NCBI RefSeq assembly: GCF_041435015.1
Contig: NZ_CP107989.1
Location: 7,812,001 to 7,876,000, forward strand
From: Streptomyces canus
GTDB taxonomy: Bacteria > Actinomycetota > Actinomycetes > Streptomycetales > Streptomycetaceae
Length of the DNA: 64,000 bases
Direction of reading: 5' to 3'
This document shows positions 8,286 through 16,065 of the stretch, one piece after another. Under the pieces are notes generated by a model, which saw only the letters and a list, made by a program, of their open reading frames with translations, searched no databases and was not told the DNA's origin. Each line of letters starts with the position of its first letter. Positions within the stretch are counted from its first letter, which is position 1. A program made the translations under genes and the position numbers.

Positions 8286-9413
8286 ATGCCCTCGCACGAC
8301 ACCCGACTCCCCCTGTCCAGAAGGGGATTCCTGCTCGCGAGCACCGGAGCGGCGGCCGCGCTCGCCCTCGCGCCGGCCCCCGCGCACGCCGGCGCCCGGC
8401 GCCCGTTCGGCCGCTTCGGATCACCCGCCGCCCGGCTCACCCCGCAGACGCTGTACGTCGACCCGAAAGGCCGGGGCGACCACACCACCGTCAAGGACGC
8501 CGTCACCGCCGCCACCGGCAGCGGCTGGACCCTCGTCCTCGCCCCCGCCACCTACCGCGAGACCGTCGCCGTCGACATCACCCGCACCGACGCGACCTGG
8601 ATCGGCGCCTCCGAGGACCCCCGGGACGTCGTGGTCGTGTACGACAACGCGGCCGGCACCCCCAAGCCCGGCGGCGGCACCTACGGCACCACCGGGTCGG
8701 CCACCACGACCGTGCAGGCCGACGGATTCACCGCCCGCTGGATCACCTTCGCCAACGACTGGCTGCGTGCCGACCACCCCGGCATCACCGGCACCCAGGC
8801 CGTCGCCATCAAGATCCAGGGCGACCGCTCCGCCTTCCACCACTGCCGCTTCCTCGGCCACCAGGACACCCTCTACGCCGACTCGATCGCCCTCACCTCC
8901 TTCGCCCGCCAGTACTTCTCGCACTGCTATGCCGAAGGCGACGTCGACTTCGTCTTCGGGCGGGCCACGGCCGTCTACGAGAACTGCCACTTCAGGACCC
9001 TGAACCGGACCGACCTGGCGGCTGCGCCGTACGGCTTCGTCTTCGCGCCCTCCACGGCGGGTGCCAACCCGCGCGGTTACCTCGTCACCAGGAGCCGCGT
9101 CAGCAGCGAAGCACCCGACGCCTTCTACAAGCTGGCCCGCCCGTGGGTGCCGAGCTCCGACACCACCGCCCGGCCCTCGCTCGTGGTGCGGGACACCTGG
9201 CTGGGCCCCGGCATCGACGCGGCCGCCCCCTACACCACCATGTCGGACGCCTTCCCCTGGCGGAACCAGCGCTTCGCCGAGTACCGGGACACCGGCCCCG
9301 GCGCCAGGATCACGGTCCCGGGGAACCGGCCCCAACTCACCGCCGAGCAAGCCCAGTCGGCCACGCGCGAGGCCTACCTCGGCGACTGGAAGCCGTGGCG
9401 GGAGGAGTGCTGA
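8286..9413 (+). CDS. Secreted pectin methylesterase (CE8), first of a tandem pair
   Basis: A 375-residue pectinesterase with a clear twin-arginine signal (SRRGFLLASTGAAAALALA, cut near AHA-GARR). CE8 motifs are GHQDTLYAD (active-site Gln and Asp), GDVDFVFGRAT (second Asp) and LARPWVPSS (Arg/Trp). The domain is a right-handed beta-helix filling residues ~55-370, normal for the family. It removes methyl groups from pectin, generating substrate for the adjacent lyases. The next gene is a diverged copy starting one base after this stop, so both are probably on one transcript. Confidence 0.92.
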   Translation: MPSHDTRLPLSRRGFLLASTGAAAALALAPAPAHAGARRPFGRFGSPAARLTPQTLYVDPKGRGDHTTVKDAVTAATGSGWTLVLAPATYRETVAVDITRTDATWIGASEDPRDVVVVYDNAAGTPKPGGGTYGTTGSATTTVQADGFTARWITFANDWLRADHPGITGTQAVAIKIQGDRSAFHHCRFLGHQDTLYADSIALTSFARQYFSHCYAEGDVDFVFGRATAVYENCHFRTLNRTDLAAAPYGFVFAPSTAGANPRGYLVTRSRVSSEAPDAFYKLARPWVPSSDTTARPSLVVRDTWLGPGIDAAAPYTTMSDAFPWRNQRFAEYRDTGPGARITVPGNRPQLTAEQAQSATREAYLGDWKPWREEC

Positions 9414-9414
9414 C

Positions 9415-10443
9415 ATGCGGCGACGAGCACTGATCAGCGCCGGCGTCGGCCTCGTCGTGGCGGCGTCCGCCCCGGCCCATGCGGGAACGCGCCGCGTCCT
9501 CCACGTCCGCCCCGGCGATTCCGTCCAGGCGGCCGTCGACGCGGTCATCGGCCCCGGCTGGACGATCGTCGTGCACCCGGGCACCTATCGCGAGATCGTC
9601 AACGTTCCCGCGGACAAGGCGGAGCTGACCCTGCGCGGCGCCGTCCGTGACCCACGCGCCGCCGTCATCGTCCACGACAACGCCAACGGCACCCGCAGGC
9701 CCGACGGTTCGGGCACCTACGGCACCGCGGGCTCCGCCACCTTCACCTCCGCGGCCCCCGGCCTCACCGTCCGCGACCTCACCCTCGCCAACGACTGGCT
9801 GCGCGCCGACCACCCCGACATCACCGGCACCCAGGCGGTCGCCGCCTACACCTACGGCGACCGCACCCACTTCGAGAACGTCCGCCTCCTGGCCCACCAG
9901 GACACCCTCTTCGTCGAGACGACCGCGCTCACCGCCTTCGACCGGCAGTACTTCCGCCGCTGCTATGTCGAGGGCGACGTCGACTTCGTCTTCGGCCGGG
10001 CCACCGCCGTCTTCGAGGAGTGCCACTTCCACACCCTCCAGCGGGACGTCGACTTCACCCCCAAGGGCATGGTCTTCGCCCCCTCCACCGCCCGCGCCAA
10101 CCCCTACGGCATCCTCGCCGTCCGCTCCCGCATCACCTCCGGGGCCGAGGACGCGGCGTACAAGCTGGCACGGCCCTGGGTGCCGTCGTACGAGACGACC
10201 GCCTGGCCGTCCCTCGTGGTGCGGAACAGCCGGGTCGGGCCCGGAATCGACCCGGTCGCGCCGTACACCAACATGCGCGAGGCCTACCCCTGGCAGACCA
10301 TGCGCTTTCGGGAGTACGCCAACTCAGGCCCCGGCGCGGTGATCTCCGTCCCCGGCAACCGGCCCCAGCTGACCGCCGAAGAGGCCGCCGTGCACACCCG
10401 GCGGACGTATCTCGGCGACTGGAGGCCCTATGAACGCCGGTGA
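9415..10443 (+). CDS. Secreted pectin methylesterase (CE8), second of a tandem pair
   Basis: A 342-residue pectinesterase; the ATG at 9415 lies just after the previous TGA (9411-9413) and GGAGGAGTGC serves as ribosome site. A short export signal runs MRRRALISAGVGLVVAASAPAHA. CE8 motifs are AHQDTLFVE, GDVDFVFGRAT and LARPWVPS. It aligns along its whole length with the preceding gene (shared LANDWLRADHP and ITGTQAVA stretches), showing tandem duplication and divergence. The 3' end overlaps the following hydrolase by 14 bases. Two esterases may differ in pattern of de-esterification; that is inference. Confidence 0.92.
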   Translation: MRRRALISAGVGLVVAASAPAHAGTRRVLHVRPGDSVQAAVDAVIGPGWTIVVHPGTYREIVNVPADKAELTLRGAVRDPRAAVIVHDNANGTRRPDGSGTYGTAGSATFTSAAPGLTVRDLTLANDWLRADHPDITGTQAVAAYTYGDRTHFENVRLLAHQDTLFVETTALTAFDRQYFRRCYVEGDVDFVFGRATAVFEECHFHTLQRDVDFTPKGMVFAPSTARANPYGILAVRSRITSGAEDAAYKLARPWVPSYETTAWPSLVVRNSRVGPGIDPVAPYTNMREAYPWQTMRFREYANSGPGAVISVPGNRPQLTAEEAAVHTRRTYLGDWRPYERR

Positions 10444-11584
10444 GGTGGGCCGACGGGCGTTCGTGGTGGGCGCCGGAGCGGCCATGCTGGCCGGGGGAGC
10501 GGTGAGCCCCGCGGAAGCCGGGGTCGTCGACGGCCCGCTGCCCGACTTCCACCCGGCGCTCAAGGCCGAGCTGGACTTCCCGCTGGCCTGGGGGACTTCA
10601 CCGGTCCGTGACTTCCGCGCCTGGCGACGGACCGCGCGTTCCACGGTCGAGGAGCACCTCCTCGTCGACCGCGAGGACGGGACGCCGTACGACGCCGAAT
10701 TCGACCAGGGCCCCCAAAGCGAGGGCTACACGCGGGAGTTGGTCACCCTCTCCCTCACCCGTCACGAACGCGTCCGTGCCGCCCTGCTCACTCCGGACGG
10801 CCCCGGGCCGTTCCCCGCCGTGCTGCTTCTCCACGATCACGGGGCGAAGTTCGACATCGGCAAGGAGAAACTGGTCCGGCCCTGGTACGACGACACTCGG
10901 CTCGCCTCCGCGCAGACCTGGGCGGACAAGTACTTCAGCGGCCGTTTCGTCGGCGACGAGCTGGCCCGGCGCGGCCGTGTCGTCCTGTGCGCGGACGCGC
11001 TCGGCTGGGGCGACCGCGGACCGATCGCCTACGAACAACAGCAGGCCCTCGCCTCCAACTTCTACAACCTCGGCTCCTCCCTCGCAGGTCTCATGGCCCG
11101 CGAGGACGCCCGCGCCGCCGGCTTCCTCGCCGGTCTCGACCGGGTGGATGCCAAAAGGGTCGCGGCTCTCGGGTTCTCCATGGGCGCTCACCGCGCCTGG
11201 CAGACCGCCGCGCTGACCGACGCCGTCAAGGCCACGGCGGCCGTCTGCTGGATGACCGGCCTCAGGGAAATGATGGTGCCCGGCAACAACACCCTGCGCG
11301 GGCAGTCCAGTTACTACATGCTCCACCCGGGGCTGCCCCGGTTCCTCGACTTCCCCGACGTGGCGAGCATCGCCGCCCCCAGGCCGATGCTCTTCTTCAA
11401 CGGCGGGCTCGACCCGCTGTTCCCCGCCGACGGCGTACAGGTCGCGTACGACAAGCTGCGCGCCGTCTGGCACTCCCGCCACGCCGAGGAGCGGTTGCAC
11501 CTGAAGACATGGCCGGACCTTGGCCATGTCTTCGTCGACCGCATGCAGGACGAGGTCTTCGGCTGGCTCGACGCCGTCCTGTAA
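10430..11584 (+). CDS. Exported alpha/beta hydrolase (esterase, dienelactone-hydrolase-like)
   Basis: A 384-residue protein with a twin-arginine-type leader (VGRRAFVVGAGAAMLAGG). The nucleophile elbow is GFSMGAHRAW (Ser near residue 249); the late acid and His are likely in FNGGLDPLFPADG and LGHVFVD. Family 7-type alpha/beta hydrolases of this length include acetyl- and feruloyl-type esterases. Overlap with the CE8 gene and its location among pectinases suggest removal of acetyl or other ester groups from pectin or xylan, but the substrate cannot be read from sequence. It is not a CE15 glucuronoyl esterase, since the GCSRxG motif is absent. Confidence 0.75.
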   Translation: MNAGEVGRRAFVVGAGAAMLAGGAVSPAEAGVVDGPLPDFHPALKAELDFPLAWGTSPVRDFRAWRRTARSTVEEHLLVDREDGTPYDAEFDQGPQSEGYTRELVTLSLTRHERVRAALLTPDGPGPFPAVLLLHDHGAKFDIGKEKLVRPWYDDTRLASAQTWADKYFSGRFVGDELARRGRVVLCADALGWGDRGPIAYEQQQALASNFYNLGSSLAGLMAREDARAAGFLAGLDRVDAKRVAALGFSMGAHRAWQTAALTDAVKATAAVCWMTGLREMMVPGNNTLRGQSSYYMLHPGLPRFLDFPDVASIAAPRPMLFFNGGLDPLFPADGVQVAYDKLRAVWHSRHAEERLHLKTWPDLGHVFVDRMQDEVFGWLDAVL

Positions 11585-11590
11585 CCCCGT

Positions 11591-11624
11591 CCCCGAAAGG
11601 CACGACTCCCCGAAAGGCACGACT
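11591..11624 (+). repeat. Perfect 17-bp tandem duplication
   Basis: CCCCGAAAGGCACGACT occurs twice without gap (11591-11607 and 11608-11624), between the hydrolase stop and the PL9 start. Each unit carries a GAAAGG ribosome-site-like core, and a third GAAAGG lies at the true site before the PL9 ATG. Confidence 0.9.
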
Positions 11625-11657
11625 CCCCCATAAGCACGGCGAAAGGACCCGCACTCC

Positions 11658-12770
11658 ATGTCTCGTCGTACCGCTCTCATCGCCACGGCCGCCCTCGCCC
11701 TCGGCTCCGGCCTCGCCGTTCTCCCCACCCAGGCCCAGGCCGCGACGGTCGTCGTCAGCACCTCGACCGACCTGTCCAACGCCATCAAGAACGCCACCGC
11801 CGGCACCGTCATCCAGGTCCGCGGCGGCACCTACTACCCGACGGCCACCCTCCAGTCCACGGCAAACGGCAGCTCCTCCGCGCCGGTCACGCTCACCGCG
11901 TACGGCGCGGAGACCGTGAAGATCGACGGCTCGTCGCTCCCCGACGGCGACTGGATCTTCAAGCTGACCGCCGACTACTGGAACGTCTCCAACATCACCT
12001 TCCAGAACTCCCCGGACAGCGCGGTCGTCTGCCAGTCCTGCACCGGGACGGTCTGGAACAACATCAAGACCGTCAACGGCGGCGACTCCGGCTTCACGCT
12101 CACCGGAGACGGGACCGTCAACAACACGGTCAAGAACATCGACTCCTACGGCAACTACGACGCCGCGAACCACGGCGAGAACGCCGACGGCATCGCCGTG
12201 AAGTTCGGCTCCGGCACCGGCAACCTCATCACCGGTGCCCGCCTCTACAACAACTCGGACGACGGGATCGACTTCTGGTCCTTCTCCTCGCCCGTCACGG
12301 TCGAGCACACCTGGTCCATGGGCAACGGCGTCAACCGCTGGTCCGACTCCGCCTTCGCGGGCGACGGCAACGGCTACAAGCTGGGCGGCGACGGCGAGGT
12401 CGTCGCACACGTCATCAACAACTCCGCGGCCTGGGGCAACGCCGGCAACGGGTTCACCGAGAACTCCAACACCGGCGCGATCGTCATCAACCGCACCACC
12501 GCCTACGCCAACAGCAAGTGGGGCTACTACTTCGCCACCAGCTCCGCGAAACTCGGCAAGAACCTCGCGGTGAGCAACGGCGGCGGCTCGGTCAGCAAGG
12601 GCTCCAAGGTCACCTCGTCCGGCAACAACTGGGACAGCGGGATCAGCACTCCCGCGTTCAAGTCGACGGACGCCTCGACGACGTACAACGCCCGCAGCTC
12701 CAGCGGCACCCTGCCCGCCACCACGTTCCTGACGACGGGCAGCACCACCATCGGCGCCACCATGAACTGA
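11658..12770 (+). CDS. Secreted pectate lyase, PL9 family, copy A
   Basis: A 370-residue exported lyase with signal MSRRTALIATAALALGSGLA, cut near AQA-ATVVV; GCGAAAGGACC precedes the ATG. PL9 hallmarks are GNYDAANHGENADGIAVKF and RLYNNSDDGIDFW, which supply the calcium-binding Asp cluster, and HTWSMGNGVN. Family members use a catalytic Lys and cut polygalacturonate or rhamnogalacturonan-derived chains endolytically. A paralogue with the same layout lies at 16066-17220, including an almost identical C-terminal TTGSTTIGATMN ending. Gene order places it at the end of the rightward pectinase run. Confidence 0.9.
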   Translation: MSRRTALIATAALALGSGLAVLPTQAQAATVVVSTSTDLSNAIKNATAGTVIQVRGGTYYPTATLQSTANGSSSAPVTLTAYGAETVKIDGSSLPDGDWIFKLTADYWNVSNITFQNSPDSAVVCQSCTGTVWNNIKTVNGGDSGFTLTGDGTVNNTVKNIDSYGNYDAANHGENADGIAVKFGSGTGNLITGARLYNNSDDGIDFWSFSSPVTVEHTWSMGNGVNRWSDSAFAGDGNGYKLGGDGEVVAHVINNSAAWGNAGNGFTENSNTGAIVINRTTAYANSKWGYYFATSSAKLGKNLAVSNGGGSVSKGSKVTSSGNNWDSGISTPAFKSTDASTTYNARSSSGTLPATTFLTTGSTTIGATMN

Positions 12771-12851
12771 CGCCGCCTCCGAACACCCCGGCTCAGGGCG
12801 CTTGACCCGTTTTTTACCGGGCGGGTCTCGCGCCCACCAGGGTGACGCGCG

Positions 12852-12857
12852 TAGAAC
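12852..12857 (+). promoter_or_regulatory. Candidate -10 (TAGAAC) for leaderless acid phosphatase mRNA
   Basis: TAGAAC ends seven bases before the ATG at 12865 and there is no ribosome site. That spacing places the transcription start at the A of ATG, a common leaderless layout in Streptomyces. No good -35 element is seen. Confidence 0.4.
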
Positions 12858-12864
12858 CTCTGTC

Positions 12865-13662
12865 ATGCATAAGTCACTGCGTATCGCAGCCGTCGCCACC
12901 GCCTGTGCGGTCGCCGGCGGCGCCCTGTACGGCGCCGGCGCGGCCACCGCCGGTCAGTCCACGGCGAACTCCACGCACGAGCCCTACAACATCGGGCTCC
13001 TGGTCAAGGACATCGACACCTACTACGGCACCGCGGCCGACGCGAACGGTGTCTACCAGGCGTCCCCCACCAGCCCGTACGCCAAGGACCTCGCGTCCCT
13101 CGACAAGGCGGCCCGGAAGTACATCGACCAGGCCACCCGCAAGGCGCACCACAAGGGCGAGAAGCCCGCCGTCGTCTTCGACATCGACGACACGCTGCTG
13201 CTCAGCCTCGACTACGAGAAGCGCTACAACTACACGTACAACGCGACCACATGGGCCGACTACGTGAACCGGGCCGACCGCCCGGCCGTCTTCGGCAGCC
13301 CCGAGCTCGTGCAGTACGCCGAGAAGAAGGGCGTCGAGGTCTTCTACAACTCGGGTCTCAGCGAGGCGCAGCGCTCGGCGGCGGTCGAGAACCTGAAGAA
13401 GATCGGTGCCGACGTGAACCTCGACACCGACCACGTGTTCCTCAAGGACAAGGCGAACCCGCCGTCCTACCTGAGCGCCTGCGCCACGCCGGGCACCTGG
13501 ACCTGCACCACCGTGCAGTACAAGTCCGGCACCCGCGCGCACATCGAGAAGGACCTCGGGTACGAGATCATCGCCAACTTCGGCGACCAGTACTCCGACC
13601 TCGACGGCGGTTACGCCGACCGGACGTACAAGCTCCCGAACCCGACGTACTTCGTGAGCTAG
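12865..13662 (+). CDS. Secreted HAD-superfamily acid phosphatase (subfamily IIIB)
   Basis: A 265-residue exported phosphatase. The ATG at 12865 starts a signal peptide MHKSLRIAAVATACAVAGGALYG; an in-frame upstream start at 12802 would prepend a charged stretch. The HAD nucleophile motif is VVFDIDDTLL (Asp nucleophile and Asp acid), motif II is VFYNSG, and the late acidic motif is FGDQYSDLDGG. It should release phosphate from organic phosphates outside the cell. It has no obvious pectin role and seems inserted between pectinase genes. Its TAG overlaps the stop of the convergent GH43 gene in the four-base sequence CTAG. Confidence 0.85.
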   Translation: MHKSLRIAAVATACAVAGGALYGAGAATAGQSTANSTHEPYNIGLLVKDIDTYYGTAADANGVYQASPTSPYAKDLASLDKAARKYIDQATRKAHHKGEKPAVVFDIDDTLLLSLDYEKRYNYTYNATTWADYVNRADRPAVFGSPELVQYAEKKGVEVFYNSGLSEAQRSAAVENLKKIGADVNLDTDHVFLKDKANPPSYLSACATPGTWTCTTVQYKSGTRAHIEKDLGYEIIANFGDQYSDLDGGYADRTYKLPNPTYFVS

Positions 13663-15857
13663 TTCTTCACCGGCCGGATCCCCTCGAGGGTCGGTACCAC
13701 GGGCTTGATCGTGCCGTCCGCCGCGAACTCCATCCGGTCGATGGTGGTTTCGCGGTGCATTCCGTCGCCGCCGGGCTTCCCCGGCCCGTTCAGGGCGAAC
13801 CGGTGATAGACGATGTACCAGTCGTCGGTGCCGGGGACGTTCACCACGGAGTGGTGGCCGGTGGCGAGGATGCCGTACTCGGGACGCTTGGACAGGATCG
13901 TCCCCTTCTTGGTCCACGGGCCGAGCGGGGACGGTCCCGTCGCATAGGCGACGTGGTAGTTCTCGCTGCGGGTGTCGTCCTCGGACCACATGAAGTAGTA
14001 CGTGCCGTGCCGCTTGATCACGAAGGATCCCTCGCGGAAGTTGTCCGGGGTGATGTCCTTCACCGCGGCGGCGTCGTAGGACGTCATGTCGTCGTTCAGC
14101 GGGACGACATAGCCGTGCCCGTTGCCCCAGTAGAGGTACGACGTCCCGTCGTCGTCCGTGAAGACGGCCGGGTCGATCATCTGGCCCTGGAGCGAACCGC
14201 CCTTCGCCACCAGGGGTTTGCCCAGCGCGTCCTTGAAGGGACCGGCGGGGGAGTCCGCCACCGCCACGCCGATCTGCTGCTCGGCACAGAAGTAGAAGTA
14301 GTACTTCCCGTTCTTCTCCGCGATCGCCGGCGCCCACGCGTACTTGTCGGCCCACGACACGTCCGCGCCGAGGTCGAGGACGACCCCGTGGTCCTTCCAG
14401 TGGACCAGGTCCTTCGACGAGTACGCCTTGAACCGCGTCCCGCTCCAGCCGTTGAAGCCGTCGGTGGTCGGGTAGATCCAGTACTCGCCGTTCAGATAGT
14501 GCACGTCCGGGTCGGCGTTGAGGCCGGGGAGGACGGGGCTTCCGGTCCGCACCGCCTCGACCGTCCAGCTGCGGCTGGTGCCGTTGGCGGCTGTCACGGT
14601 GTACGACTGCGGCCTGCGGAAATCGCGCCGGGTACCGGACCTGGGGGCGATGCTCGCGCCCTCACCCACGGCGATCTTCGGAGCGAGGTGCGTGAGGTCG
14701 GTGTCGGTCTGCACCGGGAGCACGACCTTCGACGCGGCCTCGGTGACGATCGCGTACCCCTTCTGACCCGCGGCCGTCGCGTCCACGACCGAGGCGGGCG
14801 TCGACGGATACGCGGCCAGCAGCCGGTCGTACTCCTTCTGCGTCACCGGAAGCACCGTGCCGTGCCGGGGATTCGCGGGCAGCTGGTAGTTCGTGGACGG
14901 GGTCCACCTGCCCGAGTCGAGGTCGGTGGTCTCGAAGGGGACGTATCCGCGACCGCCGTACTCGTCGATGAACAGGTACCACTTCTTCTCCGTGTTCGAC
15001 TTGAACACCGTCGGACCCTCACCGCGGTCCATCGCCCCGCTGCCGATGCAGTCCGCGACCAGGTCGTACTTGGTCGCGGTCAGACTCGTCGACTTCTCGC
15101 CGGTGATGAACTTGGCGCAGGGCGAGCTGGAGGTGGGGTCCCGCTCGTCCTTGGTGTAGCGGTAGTAGGTGTCCTTGTACTTCACGACCGTCGAGTCGAT
15201 GACCGAGTAGCCGGGGTCGTCCCAGACCTTGGGCGCGCTGAAGGTGCGGAAGTCCTTCGTGGTCGCGTACAGCATCTTGTTGTACGTCGATCCGGTGTGC
15301 CCGGGGTCGTCGTCGGCGTACAGCTTCGACGCCCAGAAGACGACGTACTCACCGAGGCTGTCGTCCCAATAGGCCTCCGGCGCCCAGGTGTTGCCCGCGT
15401 TGTCCGGGGCGACCTTCACCAGGCGCTGGTCGGTCCAGTGGACCAGGTCGGTGGACTCCCAGATCATGATCGACTTGCTGCCGTGCCGCTGGACGTCGTC
15501 CCAACTGCCGCTGCTGTTCTTGTACATGCGCAGGTCGGTGGCGATCAGATAGAACTTGTCGCCCTTCGGGGAGCGGATCACGAAGGGGTCGCGCAGGCCC
15601 TTCTCGCCGATCGTCGACGTCAGGACCGGCTTGCCCTGGTTCAGCTCGCGCCAGTGCAGGGGGTCGTTGCCGCGGCTGAGGGCGTAGCGGATCTGCTCGC
15701 CGTCGGCGGTGCCCTCGCCGGTGAAGTAGGCGAAGAGGTAGCCGGCGTACTTGGGGTGACTCACGGGTGGTGCTCCTGAGTGGGCGGAACCGGCCGGTGC
15801 GGTGAGAAGGGCCAGCAGTAGCGAGAGACAGGCGACGAGGAGGATACGAGGGCGCAT
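13659..15857 (-). CDS. Secreted double-domain GH43 enzyme (arabinanase/arabinofuranosidase type)
   Basis: A 732-residue exported protein with signal MRPRILLVACLSLLLALLTA, cut near GSA-HSG. Residues ~35-330 form one GH43-like propeller (KGLRDPFVI, WAPEAYWD, RGEGPTVF). Residues ~370-430 are a small linker domain (QSYTVTAANGTSRSWTVEAV). Residues ~435-732 form a second GH43 propeller with GLNADPDVHYLNGEYW (base Asp), MIDPAVF and REGSFVI (Glu acid). Two catalytic modules in one chain suggest attack on branched arabinan or arabinogalactan side chains of pectin; the exact specificity is inferred. It is the only leftward gene of the pectin locus and diverges from PL9 copy B. Confidence 0.85.
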   Translation of the reverse strand: MRPRILLVACLSLLLALLTAPAGSAHSGAPPVSHPKYAGYLFAYFTGEGTADGEQIRYALSRGNDPLHWRELNQGKPVLTSTIGEKGLRDPFVIRSPKGDKFYLIATDLRMYKNSSGSWDDVQRHGSKSIMIWESTDLVHWTDQRLVKVAPDNAGNTWAPEAYWDDSLGEYVVFWASKLYADDDPGHTGSTYNKMLYATTKDFRTFSAPKVWDDPGYSVIDSTVVKYKDTYYRYTKDERDPTSSSPCAKFITGEKSTSLTATKYDLVADCIGSGAMDRGEGPTVFKSNTEKKWYLFIDEYGGRGYVPFETTDLDSGRWTPSTNYQLPANPRHGTVLPVTQKEYDRLLAAYPSTPASVVDATAAGQKGYAIVTEAASKVVLPVQTDTDLTHLAPKIAVGEGASIAPRSGTRRDFRRPQSYTVTAANGTSRSWTVEAVRTGSPVLPGLNADPDVHYLNGEYWIYPTTDGFNGWSGTRFKAYSSKDLVHWKDHGVVLDLGADVSWADKYAWAPAIAEKNGKYYFYFCAEQQIGVAVADSPAGPFKDALGKPLVAKGGSLQGQMIDPAVFTDDDGTSYLYWGNGHGYVVPLNDDMTSYDAAAVKDITPDNFREGSFVIKRHGTYYFMWSEDDTRSENYHVAYATGPSPLGPWTKKGTILSKRPEYGILATGHHSVVNVPGTDDWYIVYHRFALNGPGKPGGDGMHRETTIDRMEFAADGTIKPVVPTLEGIRPVKN

Positions 15858-15917
15858 GTCGCTCCTGTGAGTGTGGGGGTGTGGGGGTTTCTGTTGGGGG
15901 CTGTGCGCGCCTTCGGA

Positions 15918-15945
15918 GTGTTACGAGCGGGAAACAGCACGTCAA
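15918..15945 (-). promoter_or_regulatory. Candidate promoter of the double GH43 gene
   Basis: On the minus strand a -35 TTGACG (15940-15945) is separated by 16 bases from a -10-like TAACAC (15918-15923), placing the start of transcription near 15911 and leaving a leader of about 54 bases before the ATG at 15857. Confidence 0.5.
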
Positions 15946-15970
15946 TCGATGAGCGCGCGAGGAGGAGCAG

Positions 15971-15981
15971 CGAAAGTTTCG
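15971..15981. promoter_or_regulatory. Candidate operator CGAAAGTTTCG
   Basis: A perfect 11-bp palindrome (arms CGAAA/TTTCG around one G) in the 208-bp region between two divergent pectinolytic genes, about 26 bases upstream of the GH43 -35. CGAAA inverted repeats of this kind have been described in Streptomyces xylanase promoters (recalled from literature). The cognate regulator is not in this window. Confidence 0.5.
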
Positions 15982-16065
15982 ATTGTTTTCGTTGGGGCCC
16001 GGCAACCTCGCCGGTCACGGCGGCGACTTCAGGGCGTCCCCATCCCCGAGGAAAGGAACGCCCCC

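Noticed and set aside
12804..12827. GACCCG...CGGGTC hairpin with T-run and a TTGACC box before the acid phosphatase
   Set aside because: The T-run is in the loop and no -10 lies at a suitable distance from TTGACC, so neither terminator nor promoter is supported.
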